Part shown: one piece after another, positions 31,556 through 40,200 of the stretch
Numbering within the stretch: the stretch's first letter is position 1
Layout of the letters: every line of letters starts with the position of its first letter
Assembly (NCBI RefSeq): GCF_001425785.1
Contig: NZ_LMDI01000005.1
Location: 1,435 to 65,434 of the forward strand
DNA from: Rhizobacter sp. Root1221
GTDB lineage: Bacteria > Pseudomonadota > Gammaproteobacteria > Burkholderiales > Burkholderiaceae_C
Direction: 5' to 3'
Length of the DNA: 64,000 nucleotides
The notes under the pieces: model-generated
What the model was told of the DNA's origin: nothing
Database searches by the model: none
What the model saw: only the letters and a program-made list of their open reading frames with translations
Position numbers and translations under genes: made by a program

Positions 31556-33526
31556 TTGCTGAACATCCGCACCTCGCCGCCCACTTCAAAGCCGGCATCG
31601 CCCCAGGAAACGCCCAACCGCGCCGCGGATCCCGGCAGTGGCTCCCGCGCGAGCCACGCGGATTCGCTGGCCCATGTGCTGCCGGCGCGGCGGGCCACGT
31701 CGCCCGTGACAACACGCGCCGGGGATCCCTCGCCGGCGCAAACGCGGCCGGCACGGCAGCCCTTGCCGCCCACGACCACCCAGCCACCCACATTCACGTC
31801 CGCGGGCCAGCATCTCGGCATCGCGCACCGCCTGCAGGAGATGAAAGGCTATCTCGCGGAACTGCGGTTGATGCATGCCGCCGGGCGAGAACTGCCGCGC
31901 TCGCGTGACACGCAGTTCCTCGATCTGCTGGTGGTGATGGAGAACGCCCGCAACGCCTCGCTGCGGCTCAGCGCGCAGGCCATCGACCATGAGGCGCTGG
32001 ACAAGGGCGACGCAGCGGCCATGAAGGCGGTGGCCGGACTGGCGCGCGCGGCGATAGAAGGCATGGGGCAGGGCTCCTGGCATGCCGTGCTGAGCGTCGA
32101 CGGCCACGAGGTGGCGGTGGCGGCCGAGCACGACGAAAAACATCCGGCGCGGCTCTCGCTGATCGTGGTGGACAGCGCCTCGTCGCTCCTGTCCTCCGGT
32201 CAATGGCGGCAGATCGCGCGGCTGGTGGGGCAGCACATGAACCGCGCCTTGGCCGACGAAGGAAAGCCCACCGACGCCCAGGTATGGGTGAGTTGCCTGA
32301 GCACCTCGACCGAGGTGACCGCGACCTGCGGAGGCAGCACCATCTTCTCGCTGGCCGCTGCGCGCGAAATGCCGCACGACCCGGACATTCAGAAGCTGCA
32401 CAAAGATGTCCTGGGGCAGGCTGCCGAGGATTCCGTATCCGCGACGGCTCGCTTGACGGCCGACAACCACCTGCTCGGCGCCCGCTTCTTCAAGCACATG
32501 ACTCACCCGGGCGCCCTGCAGGACCTGCTGAAGCGCCGTCCCGAACTGGAAGATGCACCGGTCAACAAGAAGGGGACGACGCTGCGTCAGCATCAGGCCG
32601 AGCATGTGGTCTCGCACCGGCCGCCGTTCGGTGTCTCCTACGCCTACAGCGATTCGTTCGAGCGAAAGCGCCTGCGGATGTACGAGCGCGCCATCGCGCA
32701 CCTCGAGCCTGTGGTCATGGCCGAGCAGTTGCAAGGCATGGAAGCGTACGTGCATGAACTGGGCCGCGCGGCCAAGGGCGAGGCCCCACAACCCACCCCG
32801 CGCGACGCCGAGTTCATGGGCCTGTTGATCGACGTGGAGAACACGCTTGATCCGCAACTGCGCCTGTCGGCCCATCGTGTCGACCCGGTGCAGCTTGCCG
32901 CGCTGGACCCTGCCGCCATCAACGACCTGTGGCAATCGGTCGCCACGGGCGTGCGCAGCGGCGCCGACTGGCATGCCACGCTCGATCTCGGCGGGCACCA
33001 CGCCGCGCTGTCGGCTCGACACGACCCCGACAACCACGCCCATGTCTCGCTGGTCGTCGTCGATGGCACCGGCTCGCCCTTGTTGCGCGAGGGGGGCGGT
33101 GAGGGCCTGACCAAGTTGCTCGGTGATCGCCTGCAGGCCATGCTGCGCGGCACCGGCCATGCCGGGCAAGGCAAGGTCCGCCTGACCCATTTCGATGTTT
33201 CAGCCCGGCAGCCTGACATCGACAACGCCCTCTTCGCGGTGCTGTCCGCGAAGAATCTCAAGGACTTCCGGGACATCGGCGAAGCGCATGCTGAAGCGTT
33301 GAAGGCGGCCAGCAGCAGCGACGAGCCCACCGCCGTGGACAGGCGCGATGGGGCTCACCTGATCGATCCGGACTACGGCGTCTCCGATCAGGACGAGCCG
33401 ATCGAACCCGAAGACCTGAAGGCAGAACTCGACCAGGAGCAGATCGAGATGTACCAGCGTGCCATCAGCCACTTCGAACACTCACCGCGACTGGATCCCG
33501 TCGGCGTCGCGCCGGTGCGGCGCTGA
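31556..33526 (+). CDS. YopJ-family type III effector with tandem acetyltransferase domains
   Basis: TTG 31556 is chosen because GGGAG lies eight bases upstream and the hrpII promoter lies just ahead; the frame is open to 31286, but that part is Arg-rich and precedes the promoter. The 656 residues start with a Ser/Pro/Thr-rich stretch (about 1-80). Copy 1 (about 85-390) has YopJ landmarks: HEVAVAAEH (H184), SLIVVDSAS (D206), C258 near IFSLAAAREM, LHKDVLGQ, FFKHM and NKKGTTL, ending YSDSFERKRLRMYERAIAHLE. Copy 2 (about 392-580) repeats this with H481 and D503, but the nucleophile position is Asn (N557). A final LDQEQIEMYQRAISHFE repeats the end of copy 1. YopJ proteins acetylate Ser/Thr/Lys of host signalling proteins. 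If aligned strictly on IFSL, Ser261 and not C258 falls at the usual Cys, so activity of copy 1 needs testing. Confidence 0.8.
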   Translation: MLNIRTSPPTSKPASPQETPNRAADPGSGSRASHADSLAHVLPARRATSPVTTRAGDPSPAQTRPARQPLPPTTTQPPTFTSAGQHLGIAHRLQEMKGYLAELRLMHAAGRELPRSRDTQFLDLLVVMENARNASLRLSAQAIDHEALDKGDAAAMKAVAGLARAAIEGMGQGSWHAVLSVDGHEVAVAAEHDEKHPARLSLIVVDSASSLLSSGQWRQIARLVGQHMNRALADEGKPTDAQVWVSCLSTSTEVTATCGGSTIFSLAAAREMPHDPDIQKLHKDVLGQAAEDSVSATARLTADNHLLGARFFKHMTHPGALQDLLKRRPELEDAPVNKKGTTLRQHQAEHVVSHRPPFGVSYAYSDSFERKRLRMYERAIAHLEPVVMAEQLQGMEAYVHELGRAAKGEAPQPTPRDAEFMGLLIDVENTLDPQLRLSAHRVDPVQLAALDPAAINDLWQSVATGVRSGADWHATLDLGGHHAALSARHDPDNHAHVSLVVVDGTGSPLLREGGGEGLTKLLGDRLQAMLRGTGHAGQGKVRLTHFDVSARQPDIDNALFAVLSAKNLKDFRDIGEAHAEALKAASSSDEPTAVDRRDGAHLIDPDYGVSDQDEPIEPEDLKAELDQEQIEMYQRAISHFEHSPRLDPVGVAPVRR

Positions 33527-33551
33527 AGTCCCTGGGCGGCGGCGCAACGCA

Positions 33552-34367
33552 TCACAGGGGAGACAGCACCCAAGGGCTCTTTTTATCGGTCATGAGATCT
33601 TCAGCAATACCGATAATTCCGCCCAGTGTCATGTTCTGCCCCCCCCAACTGGCCCGGCCAATGATGTAGCTCTTTGCAAACTGTGGCCAAGACGAAAAAT
33701 TCGAACGCAGTTCTTTATCTACATGCGCAAGAATGCGGCCGAATTCATCTTGCTCAATGTACTTGCAGTCCAGTGACATCCTTGCAACAGTGACCAAGCG
33801 GCCGAGATCCCAGGCAAGTATTCCAGCGCTGTAATCCTTGGGGAGATACGAGCCATTGACCTTGTCTTCGAGAACGCGAAAAACGGATCGCAGATTCCCC
33901 AATATCTCCATGGCCTGCTCCAAAGCCGAGAAGACGAGATCTTTTTCCTCGCACGGCCCCTGCGCGGCAAGCTGCTTGCGCAGCGTTTCCGGGGAACCGT
34001 ATCGGCCACTGGCTACCAATGCCTCGAGAACCTCTTGGCGCCCATCTCCTGAAGCACCATCGCTGTAAACCCGAAAAACAATGTCGTAGAAAAAGCGATG
34101 GCCATAGCTTCCGAGCCACGCCAGGGTTTCAGCAGCCTCCTGAGGCGAGTTGGTGTCCCAGTATGAGCCAAGCCCCTCGGTGAGAACATCGTCAGACAGT
34201 CCAGTTGTGTAACTGTCGCAGTACGCCATGATCTGCTCGGAGTTGATGAGCCCAGCTTGAAGTGCCCGCTGCGCTGCCGGATCCACTGCGGCTCCACCGG
34301 GGCAATTTCTGTATTTTTTCCCGGAAACTATCTGGAGCAATTTGTGCAGGAGAGTCGAGAAACTCAT
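33552..34367 (-). CDS. DUF1266 domain protein downstream of the CDI locus
   Basis: The 271-residue protein ends in a clear DUF1266 domain: LAWDLGRLVTVARMSLDCKY, YIEQDEFGRIL, NFSSWPQFAKSYIIGRASWGGQ. The first half (about 1-130) is helical and unassigned. DUF1266 proteins have no proven function; they occur near polymorphic toxins and type VI genes and are suspected to be immunity or accessory factors. It starts three bases after the membrane protein gene, at the promoter-distal end of the minus-strand block that begins with cdiB. The local base composition is lower in GC than that of the flanking chromosome, as for its neighbours. Confidence 0.75.
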   Translation of the reverse strand: MSFSTLLHKLLQIVSGKKYRNCPGGAAVDPAAQRALQAGLINSEQIMAYCDSYTTGLSDDVLTEGLGSYWDTNSPQEAAETLAWLGSYGHRFFYDIVFRVYSDGASGDGRQEVLEALVASGRYGSPETLRKQLAAQGPCEEKDLVFSALEQAMEILGNLRSVFRVLEDKVNGSYLPKDYSAGILAWDLGRLVTVARMSLDCKYIEQDEFGRILAHVDKELRSNFSSWPQFAKSYIIGRASWGGQNMTLGGIIGIAEDLMTDKKSPWVLSPL

Positions 34368-34370
34368 GGA

Positions 34371-34892
34371 TCAGATCTGCTTGAAGGCCGCATTGATGGC
34401 GCGATGCTTGAGCGCATCCACAAGCGCCTCAAAGTCCGAGTCTTTCGCCATGTGAATGGCATCGAATTCATGTTTTTTAGACGCCATTGATCGTGCGCTG
34501 ATTTCTATTGTTTTCTCGGCGCTCGATGTATTGGTTTCCGGAATATCCGTGATGGTGACTTTGTCGATTGCGTCATAGTTCACGGTCGTCAGTACGCCGG
34601 CGAATTTCTTGACCGTCGTGAAAGACATGCTCTTCTCATCAAGAACAATGTTCGCCCCTTGGCTATTGGCCGCGCGCTTCTCGAAAAGCGCCCCAACCGT
34701 AAGGTACGTGGCATAAGCGCCGAATAGCATGAGGACGCCGTTGGCCACACCTGGCGGCAGATGAAGCCGCAGGGTTCCTATTTTCAGATCGGGAATCGGG
34801 TAAAAAGCTGCGGCGATGATGATTGCCGGGCCAATAAGCCCGAAAATGTACTCAAGGATCGAGTACTCCATCTTGTAGTTAATGGTCTGCAT
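34371..34892 (-). CDS. Two-helix membrane protein with PH-like cytoplasmic domain
   Basis: The start at 34892 follows AAGGAA by eight bases. The 173 residues begin with two hydrophobic helices (about 12-30 and 48-68), then a soluble part of about 100 residues. Its alternating strands and final helix (NIVLDEKSMSFTTVKKF ... VNYDAIDKVTITDI ... DFEALVDALKHRAI) suggest a bacterial pleckstrin-homology-like fold. The family is not recognised with certainty. It is coupled to the DUF1266 gene (three-base gap). A membrane immunity protein against a pore-forming or inner-membrane toxin is one idea, but its cognate toxin is not visible beside it. The 200 bases upstream to 35096 hold no gene. Confidence 0.55.
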   Translation of the reverse strand: MQTINYKMEYSILEYIFGLIGPAIIIAAAFYPIPDLKIGTLRLHLPPGVANGVLMLFGAYATYLTVGALFEKRAANSQGANIVLDEKSMSFTTVKKFAGVLTTVNYDAIDKVTITDIPETNTSSAEKTIEISARSMASKKHEFDAIHMAKDSDFEALVDALKHRAINAAFKQI

Positions 34893-35096
34893 GTAATTAT
34901 TTCCTTGTGGATTTCTTCTGACTGGGCGGTTGGCTCAGCCGATGGTCGGTCCTGCCAAATTCATCCAACTCCGCAGGCTGTTGCAATAAAACGCGTCCCG
35001 GTACCGCTGGCCTAAACGCACCCTACTGAGCATGATCACCGTTCGTGATGGTGCCGACGGTCGATTTGATTCCGCAACGTGATGGCCAGTGGAAGG

Positions 35097-35117
35097 CCGT
35101 GCAATCCGTCACGGAAA
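35097..35117 (+). repeat. 21-bp direct repeat, left copy (CDI block border)
   Basis: CCGTGCAATCCGTCACGG followed by AAA is identical, and in the same orientation, to 48301-48321. The first 18 bases contain the inverted arms CCGTG/CACGG. The broken cdiA copy ends exactly at its right side. Confidence 0.8.
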
Positions 35118-35606
35118 GGTGCCCAGCGTGAAGTCGCGTCCGGCATCGGCTTCCAGCTGCTCTTGCGCGTTGAGTTCGCAGGCCTGCACGGATGATGTCC
35201 TGGCCCGCCTTCAGCGCAGCGCGTTGCCGCCCCACCGCCTGGGTCATGGCGGTGCGGTCGTGGGTGATGGTGGTGAGGGTCTTGAACGTGCCGTCGTCGT
35301 ACACGGCCACTCGCACATCCTCGGTGAGCGAACTGTCGGCGCCCGCCTGGAAGTCGATGTTGCCGCGGACCGACTGGGCCGACAGCAACCCCCCTGGCCG
35401 CCGACGGTGGCCGCGCGTGCGATGAGGTTGTTGTCACCGGCGTGCAGCGTGACGTCGCTCTGGCCCACGATCACGGTGGCAGCCTCGCCGCTGGTCCTCG
35501 GATGTTGTTGTCGCTGGCCTGGTTCAGCGCAACTACTGTGAGCGCGGTGTCGCGCCCAGCCTGAGGCTTGCCCCGACCCGCACGCACGGCGAGGCTGGCG
35601 AGGCGG
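35118..35606 (-). pseudogene. Broken internal fragment of a cdiA gene
   Basis: On the minus strand this stretch matches the resident CdiA from about residue 1558 (DRLAS) to about 1755, with several frameshifts and a deletion of about 100 bases. Recognisable pieces in different frames are LASLAVRAG, SAQSVRGNIDFQAGADSS, LTEDVRVAV, TITHDRTAMTQAVG and LKAGQDI; intact CdiA has nearly the same peptides. It has no start, no secretion domain and no toxin end. It is bordered by the junction repeat on one side and the 21-bp repeat on the other, so it is debris of an earlier rearrangement at the CDI locus. Confidence 0.88.
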
Positions 35607-35662
35607 CCAATGGGGTGCGACGAGGGCAGGTCTCGAGTTTGGGCTTTAGATTCGAAACCTGA
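35600..35662. repeat. Junction repeat J, copy 1
   Basis: This stretch shares about 85 percent identity with 36790-36851, centred on CGAGGGCAGG then TCTCGAGTTTGGGCTTTAGA. On the minus strand it directly precedes the cdiA-like codons for Arg-Leu-Ala. It marks the upstream edge of the broken cdiA fragment. Confidence 0.75.
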
Positions 35663-35972
35663 CTCAAAATTCAGTCATGGCACTCTCTCATCCTAGTGGG
35701 GGCGGGATAGGTGGTAATGATTTCCCTGGCCATCGTCGTAGGATTGAACTCATATATGCCTTGGGCACTGTTCAATCCACCGATTCGTTGTAGCGGACCA
35801 AGGGCCGACCGTTGGTCGCCTTGTTGCCTTGTTGCCGTGGCGCCGAGACGAAGCTAGCCATAGCCAAGCTCAATTCCGAAGTCTCCGACGTCTTGGGTCT
35901 CCACACCGCCGCCCTCGGGACAGACAGTACTCGACGGGCTTCTGGCTACTTAGTCGGTCCTGCAATGGCCGA
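35663..35972. other. Gap without an intact gene; possible gene remnant
   Basis: No open gene is convincing here. On the minus strand one frame reads RSALGPLQRIGGLNSAQGIY then EFNPTTMAREIITTYP before a stop, and an overlapping frame reads NKATNGRPLVRYNESVD. Both look protein-like but are short and interrupted, which suggests a frameshifted remnant of a toxin or other cargo. Confidence 0.35.
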
Positions 35973-36326
35973 CTATTTAGTGGAACTCAATTCACTTAGC
36001 ACTCTTTCCACAACGAGCGCTGCACGTACCTTGTCGTATGGGCCTTCGCCCATAGGCGGTTTCAAAAGCCCGTCAAGAAAATGACTGAGAACATCGGCCC
36101 TATCAGGGCCAGTTACGACTTCATCTAGTTCGATGTCTCGGAGGCCAGGCGGTAGGCCCTCATGGTCGTCCATCCATCCCCTTGTGGCGTCGGCAATCCA
36201 GTTCAAACCATTCCCGTCGCGCAGCGCATCTTCTAGGTGAAATGAGAGAAATTTCAAGAACTCCCTCAAGTCTTCGTCCTTGATGTATGCAGCATGGCCT
36301 TTATATCTAATCGCGCTTTGAGGCAT
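35973..36326 (-). CDS. Candidate immunity protein of the orphan toxin module
   Basis: The 117-residue product begins in a TGATG overlap with the stop of the orphan toxin reading frame, a hallmark of toxin-immunity coupling. It is small, acidic and soluble (for example DEDLREFLKFLSFHLEDALRD and LRDIELDEVVTG), like many CDI immunity proteins. I do not recognise its family. It lies in AT-richer DNA behind cdiBAI. Its function as immunity is inferred only from size, charge and position. Confidence 0.6.
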   Translation of the reverse strand: MPQSAIRYKGHAAYIKDEDLREFLKFLSFHLEDALRDGNGLNWIADATRGWMDDHEGLPPGLRDIELDEVVTGPDRADVLSHFLDGLLKPPMGEGPYDKVRAALVVERVLSELSSTK

Positions 36327-36835
36327 CAGTCGCCTCTCATGAAAATGATTCTTTGATTTGCGTTTCGCACCGCTTGCCTCAACGTTTCTTCTGCCGCCGT
36401 CGACATGCCAGTCGTATCAATGATATGCGTGTCTACCGCCGTGTTTTGCTGAATATGCTTCGCCACATTGGAAACCGCCTTCATCTGCTGCGTATCCGTC
36501 AGAGGCTCCAAATCTCCATTGAGGAAAGGTCCCTTCAAAGACACATTCCCCCATCCACTCAGGTCAATGATGTCAACGCCTTCGGTAGTTGACAGCTGGA
36601 AGGCTTTCCCGAACGTCTTCTCTGCGCGGGAGATGGCCATGGTTTCAATGATGCTGAACTTGCCTTGTTCATGGTTCCATCCGAGCGCTCGATATCTGAG
36701 CGCTGCAGCAAGTTGCTGGACCGCTGCATCCTTATCTGCAGCCCCAACGAGGTCGTCGACATTGCCAAAGCGGTTACCGCTGGCGAGCGCGAGGCGGTCA
36801 GTGGGGGCGTCGAGGGCAGGTTTCGAGTTTTGGCT
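36326..36835 (-). pseudogene. Orphan CdiA C-terminal toxin fragment (no start codon of its own)
   Basis: This frame is open for 169 residues from the TAA at 36836-36838 to the TGA at 36326. It opens with DAPTDRLALASGNRFGNVDD, in which DRLA matches codons of the resident cdiA and sits in junction repeat J. It continues as a domain of about 150 residues (DKDAAVQQLAAALRYRALGW ... AISRAEKTFGKAF ... HIIDTTGMSTAAEETLRQAV). A start at ATG 36640 would give only the last 104 residues. The layout is that of displaced cdiA-CT modules behind CDI operons: silent alone, but able to replace the main toxin by recombination. I do not recognise the toxin fold. Confidence 0.6.
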
Positions 36836-36851
36836 TTAGACTCGAGACTGA
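36790..36851. repeat. Junction repeat J, copy 2
   Basis: Second copy of the junction sequence, with core CGAGGGCAGG then TTTCGAGTTTTGGCTTTAGA. It lies 20 bases behind the cdiI stop codon (minus strand) and runs into the orphan toxin frame at the DRLA codons. Confidence 0.75.
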
Positions 36852-36870
36852 GCCCTCATGGCTGCGCCTG

Positions 36871-37239
36871 CTAGTCTGGCGTAAATTGAATCATCTGCTT
36901 AATTCGAGAAGCGTCAGATTTGGACTTTTCGCAAAGGAGATCGATAAATTTCTCATATGCGATGCTGTTTGACCTTAATTCGAAGCCTTCGTCGGTTTCT
37001 TGGAGGGAAATTGATTGAAGGAAGTCCGTCTTTGCCCTGTTTAAGGCGGATGCCAATTCGTCTCTTTGAAATTCTGAGAATCGCGCGGAATATTTTCCGA
37101 ATTTTGGCGGGAAGAGTGTTGATAAGTTCGGGTCGAACTCTTCAATCGCTGCGCCGCAGTTCGTGCATATCATTGCATTTGTCGAGTCGCCTAGGCAAGT
37201 GAAGCAGGTGTACATGCCGGCATACTGAGCTTTTGTCAT
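36871..37239 (-). CDS. cdiI: Candidate CDI immunity protein with zinc-ribbon N-terminus
   Basis: The 122-residue protein starts 13 bases after the cdiA stop, the normal position of cdiI. Its N-terminus has two CxxC pairs (CFTCLGDSTNAMICTNC, residues 12-28), a zinc ribbon, and the rest is a soluble helical part (FQRDELASALNRAKTDFLQ ... IAYEKFIDLLCEKSK). It should bind and block the papain-like toxin of the same strain. Zinc ribbons are not a common trait of known CdiI families. No clear ribosome site is seen, so it may be coupled to cdiA translation. Immunity function is inferred from position. Confidence 0.7.
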   Translation of the reverse strand: MTKAQYAGMYTCFTCLGDSTNAMICTNCGAAIEEFDPNLSTLFPPKFGKYSARFSEFQRDELASALNRAKTDFLQSISLQETDEGFELRSNSIAYEKFIDLLCEKSKSDASRIKQMIQFTPD

Positions 37240-37252
37240 AATGTCTATCCGT

Positions 37253-40200
37253 TCATTTTCTGGTAATGAATACGGGCACGATAGGTGCGTCGGAACGCCC
37301 GCCCCACAGAATTCGAAGAGACAGGAGGTCGTCGGCCGAAATTGCTTGGCCGTTTTGCGGGTCAAACATTTTAACCGAGCCGTCGTCGAGGCGCTGGGCA
37401 TGGAAGACATGCCTAAGTCGGTCTCTCTCCGGCCCGATGAACATGGCATAGTCGCCGATTGGCTTGTTTGCACCAAATGGCGAGGTCCAAATAGGTGCGG
37501 ACTCGGTGCTGACGGCCTTTCGAATGATGCGAACGGCTTCAGCGAGTTGAATCCCTCGCTCTGGGTGGACCGATGCGACATTCCGCTCGATGTCGTCGGC
37601 AGTCATGAAGATTCTGTTTTCCCTATCGGTCATGTAGGAGGCAACGCAGGCAATGCAGTTCTCGGATTTTGCGGATGGATTCCATCTGGTATATGTTGGC
37701 ACATCCCAAGCTGCACCAATATGGTTGTTGGAATATCCTTGGAATGCGAGGTTGCCGTCCTTAGTGGCCTTTCCAAAACTATTTGAGAACTGCAGGCTAG
37801 GCAGAACTGAGTTGCCGGTAAGGTGGCCAGTGGGTATCGCGCTGTCGACCGCGGGCAGCGTAGTGGTCGGCCATTGCCCGGTGTAATTTAAGTTGGCCGG
37901 GCTGTTGACTTCTACCTTTGGTCTGCCGCGCACCGAAACGCCATTCAGATCGTCAATTGACGTCGATGTTTCAGGAGCTTTGGGATTCGCGCCGTGGAGC
38001 CGGCTCACCCTGTTAGCGACCACCCCTTCAACGGCCGCTGCACTGAGTCCGAGCAGACCATATCCCAAGGCAGCCCCTTCGTCACTTGCCCCAAACGAAC
38101 GAAGCACCTGCTCGCCATATGGCACTGATGTTGTGCCATTCCACGCTTGCCTGAGGCCGGCTTGCGCGTAGTCCAGGCTGACGGTTCCGCCAACCAAGCC
38201 CGCTGCGCACCCCCATCCCGTCACACATGAGGCTCCGCTGGCGGCCACGCCCAGACCGCCCAGAACGAACTGGCCGCCACCGGCCGTGCGTGTGACCATC
38301 TTCGATCGCGTGGCCGGTTCGACCAGGTAGGCGTCGACCCAGCTGTACTGGAACAATCGCTCGACGACTCGCCCGTTCTGCCCGATCTGCGAGGAAAGCA
38401 AGGCCTGCTCGGATTTCATCCCGGCCCCGATCGCCTGGAGCTTGGCCAAAAGTTCGTAGTTGGGATCGTCTTTGGGAACGCCATCGGCGCAATGCACGAG
38501 CGCGCACGCAGCAGCGAGGAGGCGCTGCTCCACCGCCTTGTCGCCCTTGGCCAGCGCCTTGATGCGCTGCAGTTCGCTTTGGTGAAGCTGGCGATTGTTG
38601 GTATCGACCGCGAGCGCGAAGCCCGCGCCTGTGCCGGACCCCAGGGCTGCACCCAACCCGCTGGACGTCAGCTGACCGAACGCCTGCCCGAACATGGTGG
38701 CGTAGCCGTCGTTGATGCCCAGGTCGCTTGTGACCGCGCGAGCGGTCGACACGACGCTGCGCTGCCATTCGTCGATCTGCGGCGCCGCTGCGGCCACGCC
38801 CCCCGCGCCCAGGGCGCCTTGAACACCTCCACCCAGTGCCCCAGTCAGCGTGTGCAACACCACCCGGCCGGCCCCACCTTCGGCGAACAGTTCCTGCTGC
38901 GCGCGGAGATCAGGATCCCGCAACGTGGCCACCGCCGCCTCCGGCGTGAACCCCCGGTTCTGCTCCAGTTCGTCCAGCGCCTTCACCTTTTCCGGCTCGG
39001 CCAACCGTCCTTCCTCACGCTCGCGCCACAGCGCGAGGTACGTGCGCGCCTGCTCGATCTGTTGTCCGGCGCTGTTCACGATGGAGTCAGACAACTCCGC
39101 CACCGCCTTGGGAGCCTTCTGGCTGAACGTCTGCGTGATCTGCACCTGGGCGGCCATCTCGCGGCGGGTGCGTTCGGCGTTGAAGGTGGGGCGCAGGATG
39201 CCGGCGGTGTCGGTGGCGGTGGACACGCCGATGCCGCTGCGGGTCACGCTTTCGAGGTGTTCGCCGTCTTCGCCGAAGCCCACGCTCGCCGTGGGTTTGC
39301 CCCCCGACGAGGCCTTCTTGTCTCCCGACGGCCGGGGCGCTGGCGCAGGGGCCGGCGCACTGCTCGCCGGATCCTTGCGCGTGGTGGCACTGCTGACCTG
39401 CGCACTCACCGCAAAGGCCTGGGCGTTGAAGTCGGCGACGTTGACGAGGTCACGCTGGGTGACCCCACCCTTGCCCTCGAAGCGGGTCAGGCCCCGGTCG
39501 AGTGCGAGCTGGCTGGCCGCGACCACGCCACCGGTGAGGTCGGTGTTGCCGCCCACGCGGATGTCGTAGCCGCCGTCGCCGGCGAAGATGCCGCTCTGTT
39601 CGGCCACGTAGCGCTGGTTGGCGTTGATGCGCGTGGTGCCGTAGTTGAAGCCGGCGGCGGAGACGAAGGCGCCGTAGCAGATGGGCGGGATGCACAGGCT
39701 CAGGTTGATGCCGGCGCTCTCCTGCTTGCTGTCGTAGGTGCTCTTGTCCTGCAGGCTGTCGATGCGCAGGTTGCCGCCGATCTGGCCCTCCACGCGCTGC
39801 GCGTTGACCGCCGCACCCTGCAGCGTGGTGTCGCCGCCCGACACGAGCGTGAGGGTCTTGCCGGTGGTGACGTGGCTGTTCGTCCACGTGCTGTCGCTGC
39901 CGTCGGCACGGCCGCGGGTGCGGCTGGCGGCGAGGTCGATGGTGAAGCCGTTCTGGTCGCCCAGCAACGCGAAGCCGATGCCCACGCTGGCACCACTCGA
40001 ACCGTCCGTGCTCTTTTGCACCGCGGTGTTCTCGGCGGCGGCCAGGCGGATGGCCCCGTCGGCCTTCAGCAGGGTGTTGTTGCCCGCATTGAGGTCGCTG
40101 CCAATGACGTTCAAGGTGCTGTCCGCGCCGGCGCCGGCGGCCTCGATGCGCAGGTCGCCGCCCGCGGCCACGGTGCTGCCCACGGCGTTGGTGCCGCTCT

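Noticed and set aside
34893..35096. Insertion-sequence end next to the left 21-bp repeat
   Set aside because: The sequence has a mobile-element feel, but I found no inverted terminal repeats and no transposase fragment to support it.
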